From Hydrogenimonas sp. (GTDB lineage: Bacteria > Campylobacterota > Campylobacteria > Campylobacterales > Hydrogenimonadaceae), in contig AP019005.1 of the NCBI GenBank assembly GCA_003945285.1, positions 992,001-1,056,000 on the forward strand: DNA of 64,000 nucleotides, given 5' to 3'. Under the pieces are notes generated by a model. The model did not search any database, was not told where the DNA came from, and was given only the letters and a program-made list of their open reading frames with translations. The translations under genes and the position numbers were made by a program. Below are positions 17,753 through 27,135 of this stretch, one piece after another (the stretch's first letter is position 1; the number at the start of each line of letters is the position of its first letter).

Positions 17753-18803
17753 AAAACAGGCTTTCTGGAAATTCTTTCTCATGTACTTCGCAAGCGTTGC
17801 GATGCTGGTGGTGGCTGCTGGTTTTTTCTATTTCAAACAGTCCAAAGCGCATCTGCTCAAAAATGAAGAGTTCTCGCTTTTGGAGTTTGCCCGTCACATA
17901 AAGATGGGTGGGCCGCCCGACGAATTCCCGGATGATTACAGCTACAGGTTCGTGCCGACGGGAGACCGCCATATCGACATCAGCAACTTCAAAATCGAAG
18001 GGGGCCGCTTCGTCAAACTCATACCGCTGCGTTTCGGCGACAAGTACCTCGAAGTGAGTAAGCCGATACGCTCTTATCAAGAGACGATCGGGGAGCTCAA
18101 GCTTCGCATAGGTTTGACGCAGTTTCTGCTTCTGCTCATTTTCGGTCTGCTCAGCTACAGACTGGCTAAAAACGCGATAAAGCCGCTGGAGGAGAGTATC
18201 GAACTGCTCGACAGCTTCTCAAAAGATCTGATTCACGATCTAAACACCCCGGTTACCTCCATAAAACTCAACCTTACACTACTGGAGCAGATGCCCGGGC
18301 TGAAGGAGACACGCGTGCTGCAACGACTGCGCAAGAGTGTGCATACTATCTCCGAACTGCATGAAAACCTGACGATTCTGCTAGAAGAGAAGACTTTTCA
18401 GATGGAGCGGACCGAACTGTGTGGTATTGTCAACGAGATTGTAGAGGTTCAAAGGCCGCTATACAAAGATATCACATTCATTGTCGACTGCAAAGGCTTT
18501 TCCGCCACCGTAAATCCGAAAGCGCTGAAACAGATGTTGCAAAACATCATCTCGAACGCCTGCCGCTACAATCGCCCGGGCGGGTATGTAAAAATCTACA
18601 GCCGCGGCCGCTCGCTCATCATCGAAGACAGCGGTAAGGGTATCGAAGAGCCTGACAAGATATTCGAAAGGGATTACAGCGGGAGCGGAAGCAGCGGTCT
18701 GGGGCTCGATATCGTAAAACGGCTCGCCATGGCAATGCGGATTGAGATCGATGTAAATAGCGGCAAAGAGAGTGGAACAGTTTTTATCTTAACGATGCGT
18801 TAA
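17739..18803 (+). CDS. sensor histidine kinase
   Basis: 354 residues, read from a TTG start that overlaps the regulator gene; an internal ATG at 17781 is the alternative. Membrane helices at about 11-31 and 126-142 enclose a small periplasmic sensor loop. The dimerisation box has His166 in KDLIHDLNTPVTSIKLN, and the ATPase part shows NIISNACRYN (N box), IEDSGKGI (G1) and GSGSSGLGLDIVKR (G2). It phosphorylates the neighbouring regulator. The signal sensed is unknown; with EF-hand and efflux genes next door, a metal or envelope stress signal is possible. Confidence 0.9.
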   Translation: MREHEKQAFWKFFLMYFASVAMLVVAAGFFYFKQSKAHLLKNEEFSLLEFARHIKMGGPPDEFPDDYSYRFVPTGDRHIDISNFKIEGGRFVKLIPLRFGDKYLEVSKPIRSYQETIGELKLRIGLTQFLLLLIFGLLSYRLAKNAIKPLEESIELLDSFSKDLIHDLNTPVTSIKLNLTLLEQMPGLKETRVLQRLRKSVHTISELHENLTILLEEKTFQMERTELCGIVNEIVEVQRPLYKDITFIVDCKGFSATVNPKALKQMLQNIISNACRYNRPGGYVKIYSRGRSLIIEDSGKGIEEPDKIFERDYSGSGSSGLGLDIVKRLAMAMRIEIDVNSGKESGTVFILTMR

Positions 18804-18827
18804 TCTCCTTATGGGACAATTTATATG

Positions 18828-18841
18828 ACACTGTGCAGTGT
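18828..18841. promoter_or_regulatory. palindrome upstream of the EF-hand/efflux operon
   Basis: ACACTGTGCAGTGT is an ACACTG/CAGTGT inverted repeat with a 2-nt centre, followed at once by TAGATAAT, a possible -10 box. It lies between the kinase and the EF-hand gene and could be the binding site of the response regulator. Confidence 0.35.
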
Positions 18842-18905
18842 AGATAATTTTCACTGATGTTGCGCTGTTAGCCGATATCAGATTTTCATAGAGAAGGAGA
18901 GAAAG

Positions 18906-19226
18906 ATGAGAGTTACAGTATGGATAGCCTCATTGGCCGTAGCGGGTTCACTATTTGCAGGGCAGGGGGCGCAAATGCCTTCATTTGCCGATTTCGACAG
19001 AGATGGAGACGGAAAAGTCACCAGGCAGGAGTTTCAGAAAACACAGCAGGAGCGCATGGAAAAACGTGCAGCAGAGGGCAGGGCTATGCGCAATGCCGGT
19101 AACGCTCCGCAGTTTGGCGATATCGATGTCAATCGTGACGGTGTTATCGACAAAAACGAGTTTTTGAACCATCAGCGCAGCCGGATGCGTTCGCAGGGCG
19201 GCGGAATGGGAAGAGGCCGTTTCTAG
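18906..19226 (+). CDS. small exported EF-hand protein
   Basis: 106 residues with a signal peptide (cleavage near FAGQG, 18-21) and two EF-hand loops, DRDGDGKVTRQE (31-42) and DVNRDGVIDKNE (74-85). The linker RAMRNAGNAPQFGDID closely parallels that in the cytochrome at 14784. It probably binds calcium in the periplasm. It ends directly against the TolC gene's ATG, so it is co-transcribed with the efflux system and may sense ions for it or for the kinase. That role is inference. Confidence 0.85.
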   Translation: MRVTVWIASLAVAGSLFAGQGAQMPSFADFDRDGDGKVTRQEFQKTQQERMEKRAAEGRAMRNAGNAPQFGDIDVNRDGVIDKNEFLNHQRSRMRSQGGGMGRGRF

Positions 19227-20468
19227 ATGAAGCGCTCTCTTCTTGTACTCTCTCTTCTGCTTGCTCCTTTGTGGGCGCAGACGCTTACTCTTCAGCGATG
19301 CATCGAGAGTGCGCTTGAGACCCATCCTGATGTCAAGGCGGGCCTATACAAAGCAGAGCAGGCGAAAGAGAGTGTGACTTCGCAAAAGAGCGGCCGTTTG
19401 CCGCAGCTGTCTCTATCGGCCGAATACGATCCGCAGCGCACCTATGTGATGCCGCAGTCGGGGCAGTTTCATACCGTAGACAGCGACGGATGGAGCGTCG
19501 GACTGCAGGTGCGCCAAAAGATTTACGACTTCTCCCAGACTGCCGGCCGTATAGAAGCATCGAAAAAAAGAAGAGAGATTTCAGAGTTGAGCTACGAGGA
19601 TGCGAAAGCGCTTATGCGCTACCGTGTAAAGATATCTTACGCGCTGCTCCTGGTGCAGAAAGCGGCCTTGGAGGCAAGAAGAAAAGATCTTGCGGCCAAA
19701 GAGGCGCTCTATCATCAGGCGCAGGCACTCTACGAACAGGGGTTGAAGACAGAGGCCGACGAGAGCCGCTTCTATGCCAGTGTAAAAGAGGCCGAAGACG
19801 GCTTGGCACAGGCGCGCGCCGCCTATGAGAAGGCGAGGGTGGCACTCGAACAGCTTACCGGCCTGGAAATTTCCAAAGAGACCGAGTTTGACAAAGATGT
19901 GCTTATGCAAAAGAGTACGGTTGCGGGCGACTTGAATGCTACCCTATCGCAAAATCTTCGCCTTCGTATATCCAAAAAGAGTTTGGAGGCGGCCGGTTTT
20001 GACGCAGAAGCGGCGGATGGAGCCAAATGGGGAAGCATCGATGCCGTGGCGGAAGCGACGCATGTAGAGAGTCTATCCAATTACGACACGACACTTCTGG
20101 GAGTGCGCTACAGCCTGCCGCTTTACAGCGGGGGAAAGCTGAGTGCGGAAGCCCAGAAGGCAAGGATTGCGAAAATGCTCGCCAAGGAGCAGGATGAGAG
20201 TACTCGCCGGGCGATCGTAGAGGAGTATAGAGGAGTTGTGGCGGATTTACAGGAGTCGCAGCGGCGCATCGAAGCGAGAAAAGCACAGGAGAGAGCCATG
20301 GAAGATACGAAAAGACTGCTCAATGCACGTTACAAGGCCGGGCTTGGGACGTATGTGGAGGTACTTGATGCCGAAGCGGCCTGGCTCGATGCCAGGCTTG
20401 GGCTTTTGAGTGCTCTTTATGCCCGTGCATCATCCATTTTCAGACTGGAGTATTTGAATGGGAAATAG
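19227..20468 (+). CDS. TolC-family outer membrane efflux protein
   Basis: 413 residues with a signal peptide (MKRSLLVLSLLLAPLWAQ). Two internally similar halves of long coiled-coil helices and beta segments mark the TolC/OEP family, which forms the trimeric outer membrane channel of tripartite exporters. It overlaps the adaptor gene by 11 nt, placing it in an operon with the MacA-like adaptor and MacB-like transporter parts. Confidence 0.9.
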   Translation: MKRSLLVLSLLLAPLWAQTLTLQRCIESALETHPDVKAGLYKAEQAKESVTSQKSGRLPQLSLSAEYDPQRTYVMPQSGQFHTVDSDGWSVGLQVRQKIYDFSQTAGRIEASKKRREISELSYEDAKALMRYRVKISYALLLVQKAALEARRKDLAAKEALYHQAQALYEQGLKTEADESRFYASVKEAEDGLAQARAAYEKARVALEQLTGLEISKETEFDKDVLMQKSTVAGDLNATLSQNLRLRISKKSLEAAGFDAEAADGAKWGSIDAVAEATHVESLSNYDTTLLGVRYSLPLYSGGKLSAEAQKARIAKMLAKEQDESTRRAIVEEYRGVVADLQESQRRIEARKAQERAMEDTKRLLNARYKAGLGTYVEVLDAEAAWLDARLGLLSALYARASSIFRLEYLNGK

Positions 20469-21591
20469 GTGGGTAAGATGGGCGCTTTATGCGGTAGTAG
20501 CTTTATCGGCGGCATGGTTGTTCTATCAGAAAGTATATATCCCGAAATCTACTTACGAATATGTAGAAGCAGAAAAGGGAAGTATGGAAATAACTGTTTT
20601 CGGTACCGGAACAGTCGGTGCCAAAGATCTTTTCCCGGTATGTTCTAGTACCGGAGGCAGGCTCCTGGAAGTTACAAAAAGCGAGGGAGAATGGGTGAAA
20701 AAAGGAGAACCTGTGGCCAGACTGGACCCGGTGGATCTTCATGAGCAGCTGTTTGCGGCTGAAGCATCGTTGAAAAAGGCGAGTTTCGAGATCGAATCGG
20801 CAAAGAGAACTTTGAAAGGTCTCTCTGCCCAAAGAGAGCTGGCTCTAATCACCTTCGAGAGGTATGAGAAACTGAAGGCACAGGGTTTCGCCGCACAGGC
20901 CGAGTACGACAAGGCTCGAGCCGATCTCGAGGCGATTACGGCCCAGGTAGAGACTGCAAAAGCGCAGATAGAGTCAGCCCGCGCCGAAGCGGCAAGGGCG
21001 AGGTACAATGCATCCGCCATCAAGCAGCGGATCGCACGCCTGACTATCTATGCCCCTTTCGACGGCTACGTGGTCTCCAAAGATGCCCGTAGGTTCCAGA
21101 CGATTGCACCACAGCAGTCCGTCATAACTATAGTGAGGCCAGGTGATGTATGGGTTCGAATCAATATAGACGAGAGGAGAGCGGGTGCGATCAAACCGCA
21201 CCAAAAAGCAGAAATAAGACTCCGTTCCAAAGCAGAAACTGCTATGAGCGGGTATGTGGCACGCATTGAACCCAAAAGCGATCCGGTTACAGAGGAGCGC
21301 ATAGTGGATGTTGCTTTCGACAGACTGCCGCAGCCATTTTTTCTCAATGAGCAGGCTGAAGCGACGATCGGCGTCGGTAAGCTCGATAATACGGTAGTTG
21401 TGCCGACCAAGGTATTGGTACATGGCGGTTTGTGGATTTATGACAACGGCAGGGCCCGCTTCAAAAAGGTAGAGGTCCTTGCCGAAAATGGCGAAAAAGC
21501 TGCCGTTAAGGGGGTGGAGGCCGGGGTCAAAGTCCTGGTCCCGGCACCTCGGAAAAAGCCGCTTCGCGAAGGTGCGAGAATATATCTATGA
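20458..21591 (+). CDS. periplasmic adaptor (MacA/HlyD-like membrane fusion protein)
   Basis: 377 residues. One N-terminal membrane anchor, then the biotinyl-lipoyl halves (KSEGEWVKKGEPVARLDPVD and the matching YAPFDGYVVSKDARRF), a coiled-coil hairpin at about 95-190 and beta-barrel domains. It bridges the inner membrane transporter and TolC. Overlaps on both sides with neighbouring genes show coupling. Confidence 0.9.
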   Translation: MGNRWVRWALYAVVALSAAWLFYQKVYIPKSTYEYVEAEKGSMEITVFGTGTVGAKDLFPVCSSTGGRLLEVTKSEGEWVKKGEPVARLDPVDLHEQLFAAEASLKKASFEIESAKRTLKGLSAQRELALITFERYEKLKAQGFAAQAEYDKARADLEAITAQVETAKAQIESARAEAARARYNASAIKQRIARLTIYAPFDGYVVSKDARRFQTIAPQQSVITIVRPGDVWVRINIDERRAGAIKPHQKAEIRLRSKAETAMSGYVARIEPKSDPVTEERIVDVAFDRLPQPFFLNEQAEATIGVGKLDNTVVVPTKVLVHGGLWIYDNGRARFKKVEVLAENGEKAAVKGVEAGVKVLVPAPRKKPLREGARIYL

Positions 21592-22739
21592 TCAACCTCG
21601 CTTTCAAAGATATCGCCCATGCCAAACTTAAATTCCTGGTTACGGCGATGGGGGTAGGGATGCTGCTCGGTATCGTACTCATCATGATCGGTGTATACAG
21701 GGGAATGGTCATAGATGCCCAGGTGTTACTTGACGATACCGGAGCGGACTTGTGGATAGTGCAGGATGAGACCCTGGGGCCGTTTGCACAGAGTTCCCGT
21801 ATTCATGAAGACCTGAAAAACACGATCAAAGCCCAGCAGGGGGTCGACAAGACGGCGGCTCTCGCTTTTATGGGGTTTCAGATACGCATTCCGGACGGGC
21901 AGATGAAGCGCATTTACAGCGTTGGCTACGACCCTTTCGGAGAAATTTTGCCGATCAATCCCGACAGACTCGTCGCAGGCAGAAAAATTGAAAAGGCGCA
22001 TTACGAGGTTGTCGTTTCCGAAAAACTTGGCTTTAGACTCGGTGACAAGATACCGATGGGGCGTGATGTCTATACGGTAGTCGGCATTACGAGAGGTGCC
22101 GTCTCATCCGGAGGAGAGCCGGTTATCTATCTTAGTCTGGATGATGCGCAGAAGCTTCAGTTTCTATACTCCAACCCTAGAATACGTAACGACAGAGCCC
22201 GCGGAATGAATGTGGAGGCCGACAACCACCTTGTCAATGCAGTTGTTGCCACGCTCAAGCCCGGGTATGACCCGAATGCAGTGGCAAAAAATATAGAGCG
22301 CTGGAAGCATCTGAGTGTCTTTACGGACGAACAGGAACGGTGGATTCTCACGGTCAACGTTATCGAGATGGCGAAGAAGCAGATCGGTATGTTCACGGTG
22401 ATTCTCATTGTCGTATCGAGCATCATTATCGCACTTATCATCTATACGATGACACTTGAGAAGATCAAAGAGATCGCCATAATGAAACTTGTGGGTATAC
22501 CCAATCTGATGATTATGAAAATGATTATGCAGGAGACCTTCGTTCTGGGAATTCTCGCTTTTATCTTCGGCAACCTTTTTTCGCACGCCATATGGGACAA
22601 GTTTCCGAAGCGTGTAGTTCTGCAACTATCTGACGCATGGGGACTGTTCGGAGTTATACTACTGGCTTCTTTGGCAGCCAGCCTGTTCGGTGTCTACAAG
22701 GCGATAAAAGCAGATGAACGACAGGCAATCGGAGGATGA
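21588..22739 (+). CDS. ABC transporter permease (MacB/FtsX-type)
   Basis: 383 residues: an N-terminal membrane helix, a large periplasmic MacB_PCD domain (about residues 45-260) and three C-terminal helices forming the FtsX domain (IVVSSIIIALIIYTMTLEKI, KEIAIMKLVGIP loop). Unlike MacB it lacks a fused ATPase, which is supplied by the next gene. Such mechanotransmission-type transporters drive export of peptides, lipids or drugs across the outer membrane without moving substrate through the inner membrane. Confidence 0.9.
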   Translation: MINLAFKDIAHAKLKFLVTAMGVGMLLGIVLIMIGVYRGMVIDAQVLLDDTGADLWIVQDETLGPFAQSSRIHEDLKNTIKAQQGVDKTAALAFMGFQIRIPDGQMKRIYSVGYDPFGEILPINPDRLVAGRKIEKAHYEVVVSEKLGFRLGDKIPMGRDVYTVVGITRGAVSSGGEPVIYLSLDDAQKLQFLYSNPRIRNDRARGMNVEADNHLVNAVVATLKPGYDPNAVAKNIERWKHLSVFTDEQERWILTVNVIEMAKKQIGMFTVILIVVSSIIIALIIYTMTLEKIKEIAIMKLVGIPNLMIMKMIMQETFVLGILAFIFGNLFSHAIWDKFPKRVVLQLSDAWGLFGVILLASLAASLFGVYKAIKADERQAIGG

Positions 22740-23479
22740 TAGTGGACGGTAAAGCGGCAAACGGTTCGGGTGAGATAGGAATAAAAGTCGAAGGTTTGAG
22801 TAAAATTTTCGGTCAGGGTGATTCGGAAGTGCGCGTACTTGAATATGCCTCTTTGGAGGTGAAAAAGGGTGAGTTCGCCGCGTTGGTGGCGCCGAGCGGA
22901 GCCGGAAAAACGACGCTTTTGATGATGATTGGGTGCGTCGAAAAACCTACAAGCGGCAAGATATGGCTCGGTGACGATCTTGTCTGGGATGAAGATCACT
23001 GGAGTATACCCGACACGAGGCGTATACGCCGTGAAAAACTCGGGTTCATTTTTCAGGCTCACTATCTGATACCGTTTCTGAATGTCCTTGAAAACGTCAT
23101 CCTCATTCCCACCACCAACGGTATGTCCAGAAAAGATGCGGAAGCCAAAGCTATGGAACTTCTCGACTACTTCGATATATCCGAAAAAGCCCACAGTATG
23201 CCGAGTCAGCTCTCCGGAGGTCAGAACCAGCGTGTAGCCATCGCCAGGGCGCTCTCCAACGACCCCAATATCATACTGGCGGACGAACCCACCGCGGCCC
23301 TCGATATGAGCCGTGCCGTCAGCGTTGTGAAACTGCTGCGAAAAATCGCCAAAGAGAGAAACGTGGCTATCGTAATGGTAACTCACGACAGCAGGCTTCT
23401 TCCATATTGCGACAAGATACTTTCCATAGAAAACAGAAAAGTTGTCACAAAAACACAGGTGGCCGAAGAGTTTATATAG
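22736..23479 (+). CDS. ABC transporter ATP-binding protein (MacB/LolD-type)
   Basis: 247 residues. Walker A APSGAGKTT (52-60), Q-loop FIFQAHYLIPFLNVLENV, signature LSGGQNQRVAIARAL and Walker B IILADEPTAALD are all present, followed by the H-loop VMVTHDSR. It pairs with the FtsX-type permease whose stop overlaps its start. The signature has GGQNQRV, normal for this group. Last gene of the TCS-EF-hand-efflux block. Confidence 0.93.
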   Translation: MIVDGKAANGSGEIGIKVEGLSKIFGQGDSEVRVLEYASLEVKKGEFAALVAPSGAGKTTLLMMIGCVEKPTSGKIWLGDDLVWDEDHWSIPDTRRIRREKLGFIFQAHYLIPFLNVLENVILIPTTNGMSRKDAEAKAMELLDYFDISEKAHSMPSQLSGGQNQRVAIARALSNDPNIILADEPTAALDMSRAVSVVKLLRKIAKERNVAIVMVTHDSRLLPYCDKILSIENRKVVTKTQVAEEFI

Positions 23480-23707
23480 GGTGGTTTCGCCGCCCCGTTG
23501 GGCCGAGAGTGTGAACGGAAGTATGTTGTCGCAAAATCGCGGTGCAAATCTATGTGGGAGAGTAACATGTTGAGACGTTTTCCGAAAAATCGGATATTTT
23601 TAGTTCATAGTGTTTCGCCCCTGCTGTTATTGCTGGTACAATCTATCTCGAAGCGGCGGTTTTTAGCAGCGTTTGCGGCACTGAAACTGTTTGCTTCCAT
23701 TGTAAAA
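23480..23707. other. gap after the ABC operon
   Basis: A 77-codon open frame at 23498-23731 lacks a ribosome site and family resemblance and runs into the repeat; it is not called. No other feature is seen before the tandem repeats. Confidence 0.4.
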
Positions 23708-23957
23708 ACAGACGTTACGCAAAAAGCGTAACGTCATCTCGAAATCTACGATTTCGAAGCTTTAGGGGGGTGCAGGGGACGTACAGTCCCTGCCAAAGCT
23801 TGGGCTTGGCTCAAGCTTTGCATCCATCGAAGACAGATATTACGCAAAAAGCGTAACGTCATCTCGAAATCTGTGATTTCGAAGCTTCAGGGGGGTGCAG
23901 GGGACGGCCGGTCCCCGCCAAAGGTTGGGCTTGGCTCGAGCTTTGAGTAACATCAAT
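23708..23957 (+). repeat. tandem pair of 125-bp multi-hairpin repeats
   Basis: Two units (23708-23832 and 23833-23957) are nearly identical over their length. Each holds four small palindromes: TTACGC-AAAAA-GCGTAA, CGAAATC/GATTTCG, a GGGGAC/GTCCC hairpin, and AAAGCTTGGGC with its partner GCTCAAGCTTT. Compensating changes between the units (for example TACGAT/TGTGAT loops, GTACAGTCC/GGCCGGTCC) leave the stems mostly intact. Related pieces are found at 161-280, 38691-38756, 44541-44570 and 48587-48650. Confidence 0.85.
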
Positions 23958-23982
23958 AAAAAAACAGATAGAGGAGATCGTA

Positions 23983-24510
23983 ATGAAGAAAGCCATAAAG
24001 AGCTCCATGGTGCTGCTGGCTGCGGCGGCTACAATCTCCGCATATGCGGGAGAACATCACTCGACACATCATACGGCACATGACAGGGTACACACCCAAA
24101 CCGGGGTTGAAGCGCTCTCTCCGGAGCTTAGAGAGCTCCTGTCGCAGGAGATGAAAGCATTGCAAAAAGGGATGATGTCGCTTGTACCTGAGCTGGCTTC
24201 GGGTAACTGGTCCGGAATCGAAAAGATAGCGAAAAAGATAGAAGAGAGCTATATCCTGAAGCAGAAACTTACAAAAGAGCAGGCTGAAGAGCTGCACAGC
24301 AAGCTGCCGACCTCTTTTATAGAGCTGGACAGCTCTTTTCATAAAGATGCCGGTATGCTCGTGCATGTTGCCAAAAATAGAAATGCCGAGCTTGCCAACT
24401 TCTACTTTTTCAAAATGAACAATGCCTGTGTGAACTGCCATTCAAAATTCGCAACTCACAGATTTCCTGCGCTTAAAACAAAAAAGTCCTCCTCGGGGCA
24501 TAAGCATTGA
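23983..24510 (+). CDS. cytochrome c'-like (class II) periplasmic cytochrome
   Basis: 175 residues. Signal peptide to about residue 22, a His-rich stretch (EHHSTHHTAHDRVH), then a helical domain with the single haem motif CVNCH close to the C-terminus, the layout of class II cytochromes c (c' and c-556). The His-rich segments at both ends may bind metal. Ribosome site GAGGAG precedes the ATG. Transcribed just ahead of an RND efflux operon, though a 250-nt gap with no feature separates them. Confidence 0.8.
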   Translation: MKKAIKSSMVLLAAAATISAYAGEHHSTHHTAHDRVHTQTGVEALSPELRELLSQEMKALQKGMMSLVPELASGNWSGIEKIAKKIEESYILKQKLTKEQAEELHSKLPTSFIELDSSFHKDAGMLVHVAKNRNAELANFYFFKMNNACVNCHSKFATHRFPALKTKKSSSGHKH

Positions 24511-24760
24511 GCGGCATTGAACAAAATCTATATATCTGGCCCGGTTTGCTTTCCGTGGGGATTCAAACTATAGAAAAAAAAGTGGCCTTTTCGGCGGCCT
24601 GCCCGGCCGGCCGGTGCCGTTTGTCGGCCGCTGTTTCAGCTCAAACCAGGATACCGACATATTTTGTGAAATATCTGTACCCTGTTTTTAGCCGTTCTGT
24701 TCGCAAGGTTTTCAAAGCGGCCCGGAGGCATACGATTACGGCATGGAAGGAGTTTATGGC

Positions 24761-26047
24761 ATGAAGATGTTTTTCACTCTGCTGATTGTAGGTGCTTCGG
24801 TTTTTGCGGCTACACTCGAGGAGTTGACGGATTATGCGATACACCACAACACGGCAGTCAAAGAGGGTCGTGCCCAGATAGAGCTTTCCGATTTGAAGCG
24901 TAAAGAGAGCCGTACTCAGCAATATGGTGAGCTAGACTTTACCGGCAACTTTACTCACTACAACTTTGCCCGGACTCTGGCTCCGCTTACTCCGGCTACA
25001 CTTGGCACAGGTGCACCTGTAACCGCCTCAAAAGATATTTTCTATGCAGGTGTGGCCTACTCGGTGCCGCTGTTTACAGGTTTTGCGCAGACCAGGCAGA
25101 TAGAGATAAGTGACATTGCAAAGCGGATGTCCGACATCAGGCTGAAGCTCACAAAAGAGCAACTGGTCTACAATGTGCGCTCACTGTATCTCTCAATATT
25201 GGCGCAGCGTGAGATGCTGGAGGCACAGATCGCATACAAGGATGCTCTTACAGCGTTGAGGAAACAGATCGCCTACGAGGTTGAACTAGGAAAAAAAGCC
25301 GCCATAGATCTGCTCAAAGCCGAGTCGAACGAACAGGCCGCCCGGACAGAGGCAGAGGTGCTTGCCGACAATATAGAGGTTACCAGAGCGGCCCTTTCCG
25401 CTTTGGTCGGCAAAGAGGTGGAAAGAGTCGAACCTTTGGATATAGAGTTGAAAAAGCCTCTCTACTCTATAGAGAGGCTGTATGCAGAGGCGAAAGGTTT
25501 GGCAAAGGTCAAGGTGGAAGATATGGCTTTGCGTAAGGCTGACAAAGCGATACAAAAGAGTGAGTCTGGAAAGCTGCCGCAGGTGAACTTTTCAGGTTTT
25601 GCCGGAAAAAACTACGGTAAAGATGTACAGACGGACGAGTGGGGCAATGAAACCCTTTGGCAGGTCGGAGTAAATATAAAATGGAATATTTTCGATTTCG
25701 GAAAACGGGATATTCTGGTAGAACAGGCCAGGGTTGCAAAGATTGAAGCGGCTTTCAAGAAGGAGCAGACCCTTCTTGATCTACGGAAACTACTCACTCA
25801 GGCCGTTTCCAAGATGGAGCAGAGCTACGCCCGCTATATGGGTGATCTCTCCCGGCTGGAGCTGACTGAAAAGAGTGAGAAGATTGAGGAGGTACGCTAC
25901 AGGAGCAATGTCTCGACGCTGAACGACCTTCTCCTTGCAAAGTCACAGACGCAACTTGTGCGTGCAAAGTTGATTGAGAGTCGCTATAACTATCAGAAGA
26001 GTAAATACTACCTTGAGTATCTGCTGGAAAAGGGGGTGAGTGAGTGA
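24761..26047 (+). CDS. TolC-family outer membrane efflux protein of an RND system
   Basis: 428 residues from the ATG at 24761, 8 nt after AAGGAG; the in-frame ATG at 24743 would add six residues before the signal peptide. Signal MKMFFTLLIVGASVFA, then two OEP repeats with long alpha-helical hairpins. It is the outer channel for the adaptor and RND pump genes that follow with overlapping starts. Confidence 0.9.
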   Translation: MKMFFTLLIVGASVFAATLEELTDYAIHHNTAVKEGRAQIELSDLKRKESRTQQYGELDFTGNFTHYNFARTLAPLTPATLGTGAPVTASKDIFYAGVAYSVPLFTGFAQTRQIEISDIAKRMSDIRLKLTKEQLVYNVRSLYLSILAQREMLEAQIAYKDALTALRKQIAYEVELGKKAAIDLLKAESNEQAARTEAEVLADNIEVTRAALSALVGKEVERVEPLDIELKKPLYSIERLYAEAKGLAKVKVEDMALRKADKAIQKSESGKLPQVNFSGFAGKNYGKDVQTDEWGNETLWQVGVNIKWNIFDFGKRDILVEQARVAKIEAAFKKEQTLLDLRKLLTQAVSKMEQSYARYMGDLSRLELTEKSEKIEEVRYRSNVSTLNDLLLAKSQTQLVRAKLIESRYNYQKSKYYLEYLLEKGVSE

Positions 26048-27135
26048 AAAATAAAAAATTGATCATTACGGCGGTTGCGATATTGGCCGTGGTCGTTTTG
26101 GGAATAAAAGGAAAAGGGCTGCTCGAACAGAGAAAAGAGGAAGTTGCCAATGAACCGCTGCCCGCAACGGCCGAAATAAGCGTGGAGGTTACTAAGGCGG
26201 AGCATGGGGTGCTTCAAAACTCTCTATCTTTCCTGGCAGAGGTTCTTTCCGACAAAAGCATCAAGATATCTACCAAGCTTGCAGGTTACGTGGAGAAGGT
26301 TTTGGTGGAAGAGGCGCAAAAGGTAAAGAAGGGTGACCTTCTGGTGGTTATAGATTCGGTTGAACTAAAGTCGAATATTGAAGCGCTCGAATCTGCACGG
26401 GAGGCGCAGGAGAGCGACGCCCTTCTTGCACAGAGTATCTATGAGCGCAATGAAAAGCTCTATCGGATAGGCGGGATCTCGAAAGAGAAGCTGGAGATTT
26501 CAAAAGTGACTTTTGAGTTGAAGCGTGCGGCACTTGAGAATACAAAAGAGAAGATTGCGCAGTTGAAACATCAGCTGGGCTATTTGAAAATAGTCGCACC
26601 TTTTGACGGTGTTGTAGAGAGTGTCCTGCTGCATGAGGGGGATCTGGCGGCGGCGGGGAAGCCCATCATCGCCATGAGCGACCATGGGAAAAAGCTGCTC
26701 TTCTCATTTGCGCCGGATGAAAAAAAGAGTATTGCCGGGGGCCAGAGAGTATTTTTCGGAAATAGAGAAATAGGGTATGTAAAGTCTATATACCCATCCG
26801 CCAAAAACGGTCTCGTTGCAGCGGAAGTGACTCTTTCTGAAAAGCTCTCCTATCCGACCGGAACAACTATCTACATCGATGTTCTGACCAGGGAACTGGA
26901 GGGGTGTATACTGCCTGCCGGAACTCTCTTGCATAAAAAAGAGGGTACATATGTGATGGTTTACGATGACGGCAGGTTCACTCCTGCACGGGTAGATGTC
27001 GAGATAGAGACGAAAGAGAGGGTGATCGTCACTCCCTGCCCCAAGGGCTTCATCGCACTCGGCAGCGAGGCAAAACTTACAAAACTCCAGGCGCTCGACA
27101 GGGTAAACGTTCTGGGAGAGACAGATGAGAAGTGA
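26044..27135 (+). CDS. RND efflux periplasmic adaptor subunit
   Basis: 363 residues from a GTG overlapping the TolC stop. N-terminal membrane anchor (KLIITAVAILAVVVLGI), lipoyl halves around GYVEKVLVEEAQKVKKGDLLV and IVAPFDGVVESVLLHEGDL, with a helical hairpin between them, then beta-barrel and proximal domains. It links the RND pump and TolC. Overlaps the pump gene by 11 nt. Confidence 0.9.
   Translation: MKNKKLIITAVAILAVVVLGIKGKGLLEQRKEEVANEPLPATAEISVEVTKAEHGVLQNSLSFLAEVLSDKSIKISTKLAGYVEKVLVEEAQKVKKGDLLVVIDSVELKSNIEALESAREAQESDALLAQSIYERNEKLYRIGGISKEKLEISKVTFELKRAALENTKEKIAQLKHQLGYLKIVAPFDGVVESVLLHEGDLAAAGKPIIAMSDHGKKLLFSFAPDEKKSIAGGQRVFFGNREIGYVKSIYPSAKNGLVAAEVTLSEKLSYPTGTTIYIDVLTRELEGCILPAGTLLHKKEGTYVMVYDDGRFTPARVDVEIETKERVIVTPCPKGFIALGSEAKLTKLQALDRVNVLGETDEK

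Noticed and set aside
23498-23731. 77-codon open frame after the ABC operon
   Set aside because: No ribosome site, no recognisable domain and it runs into the repeat unit.
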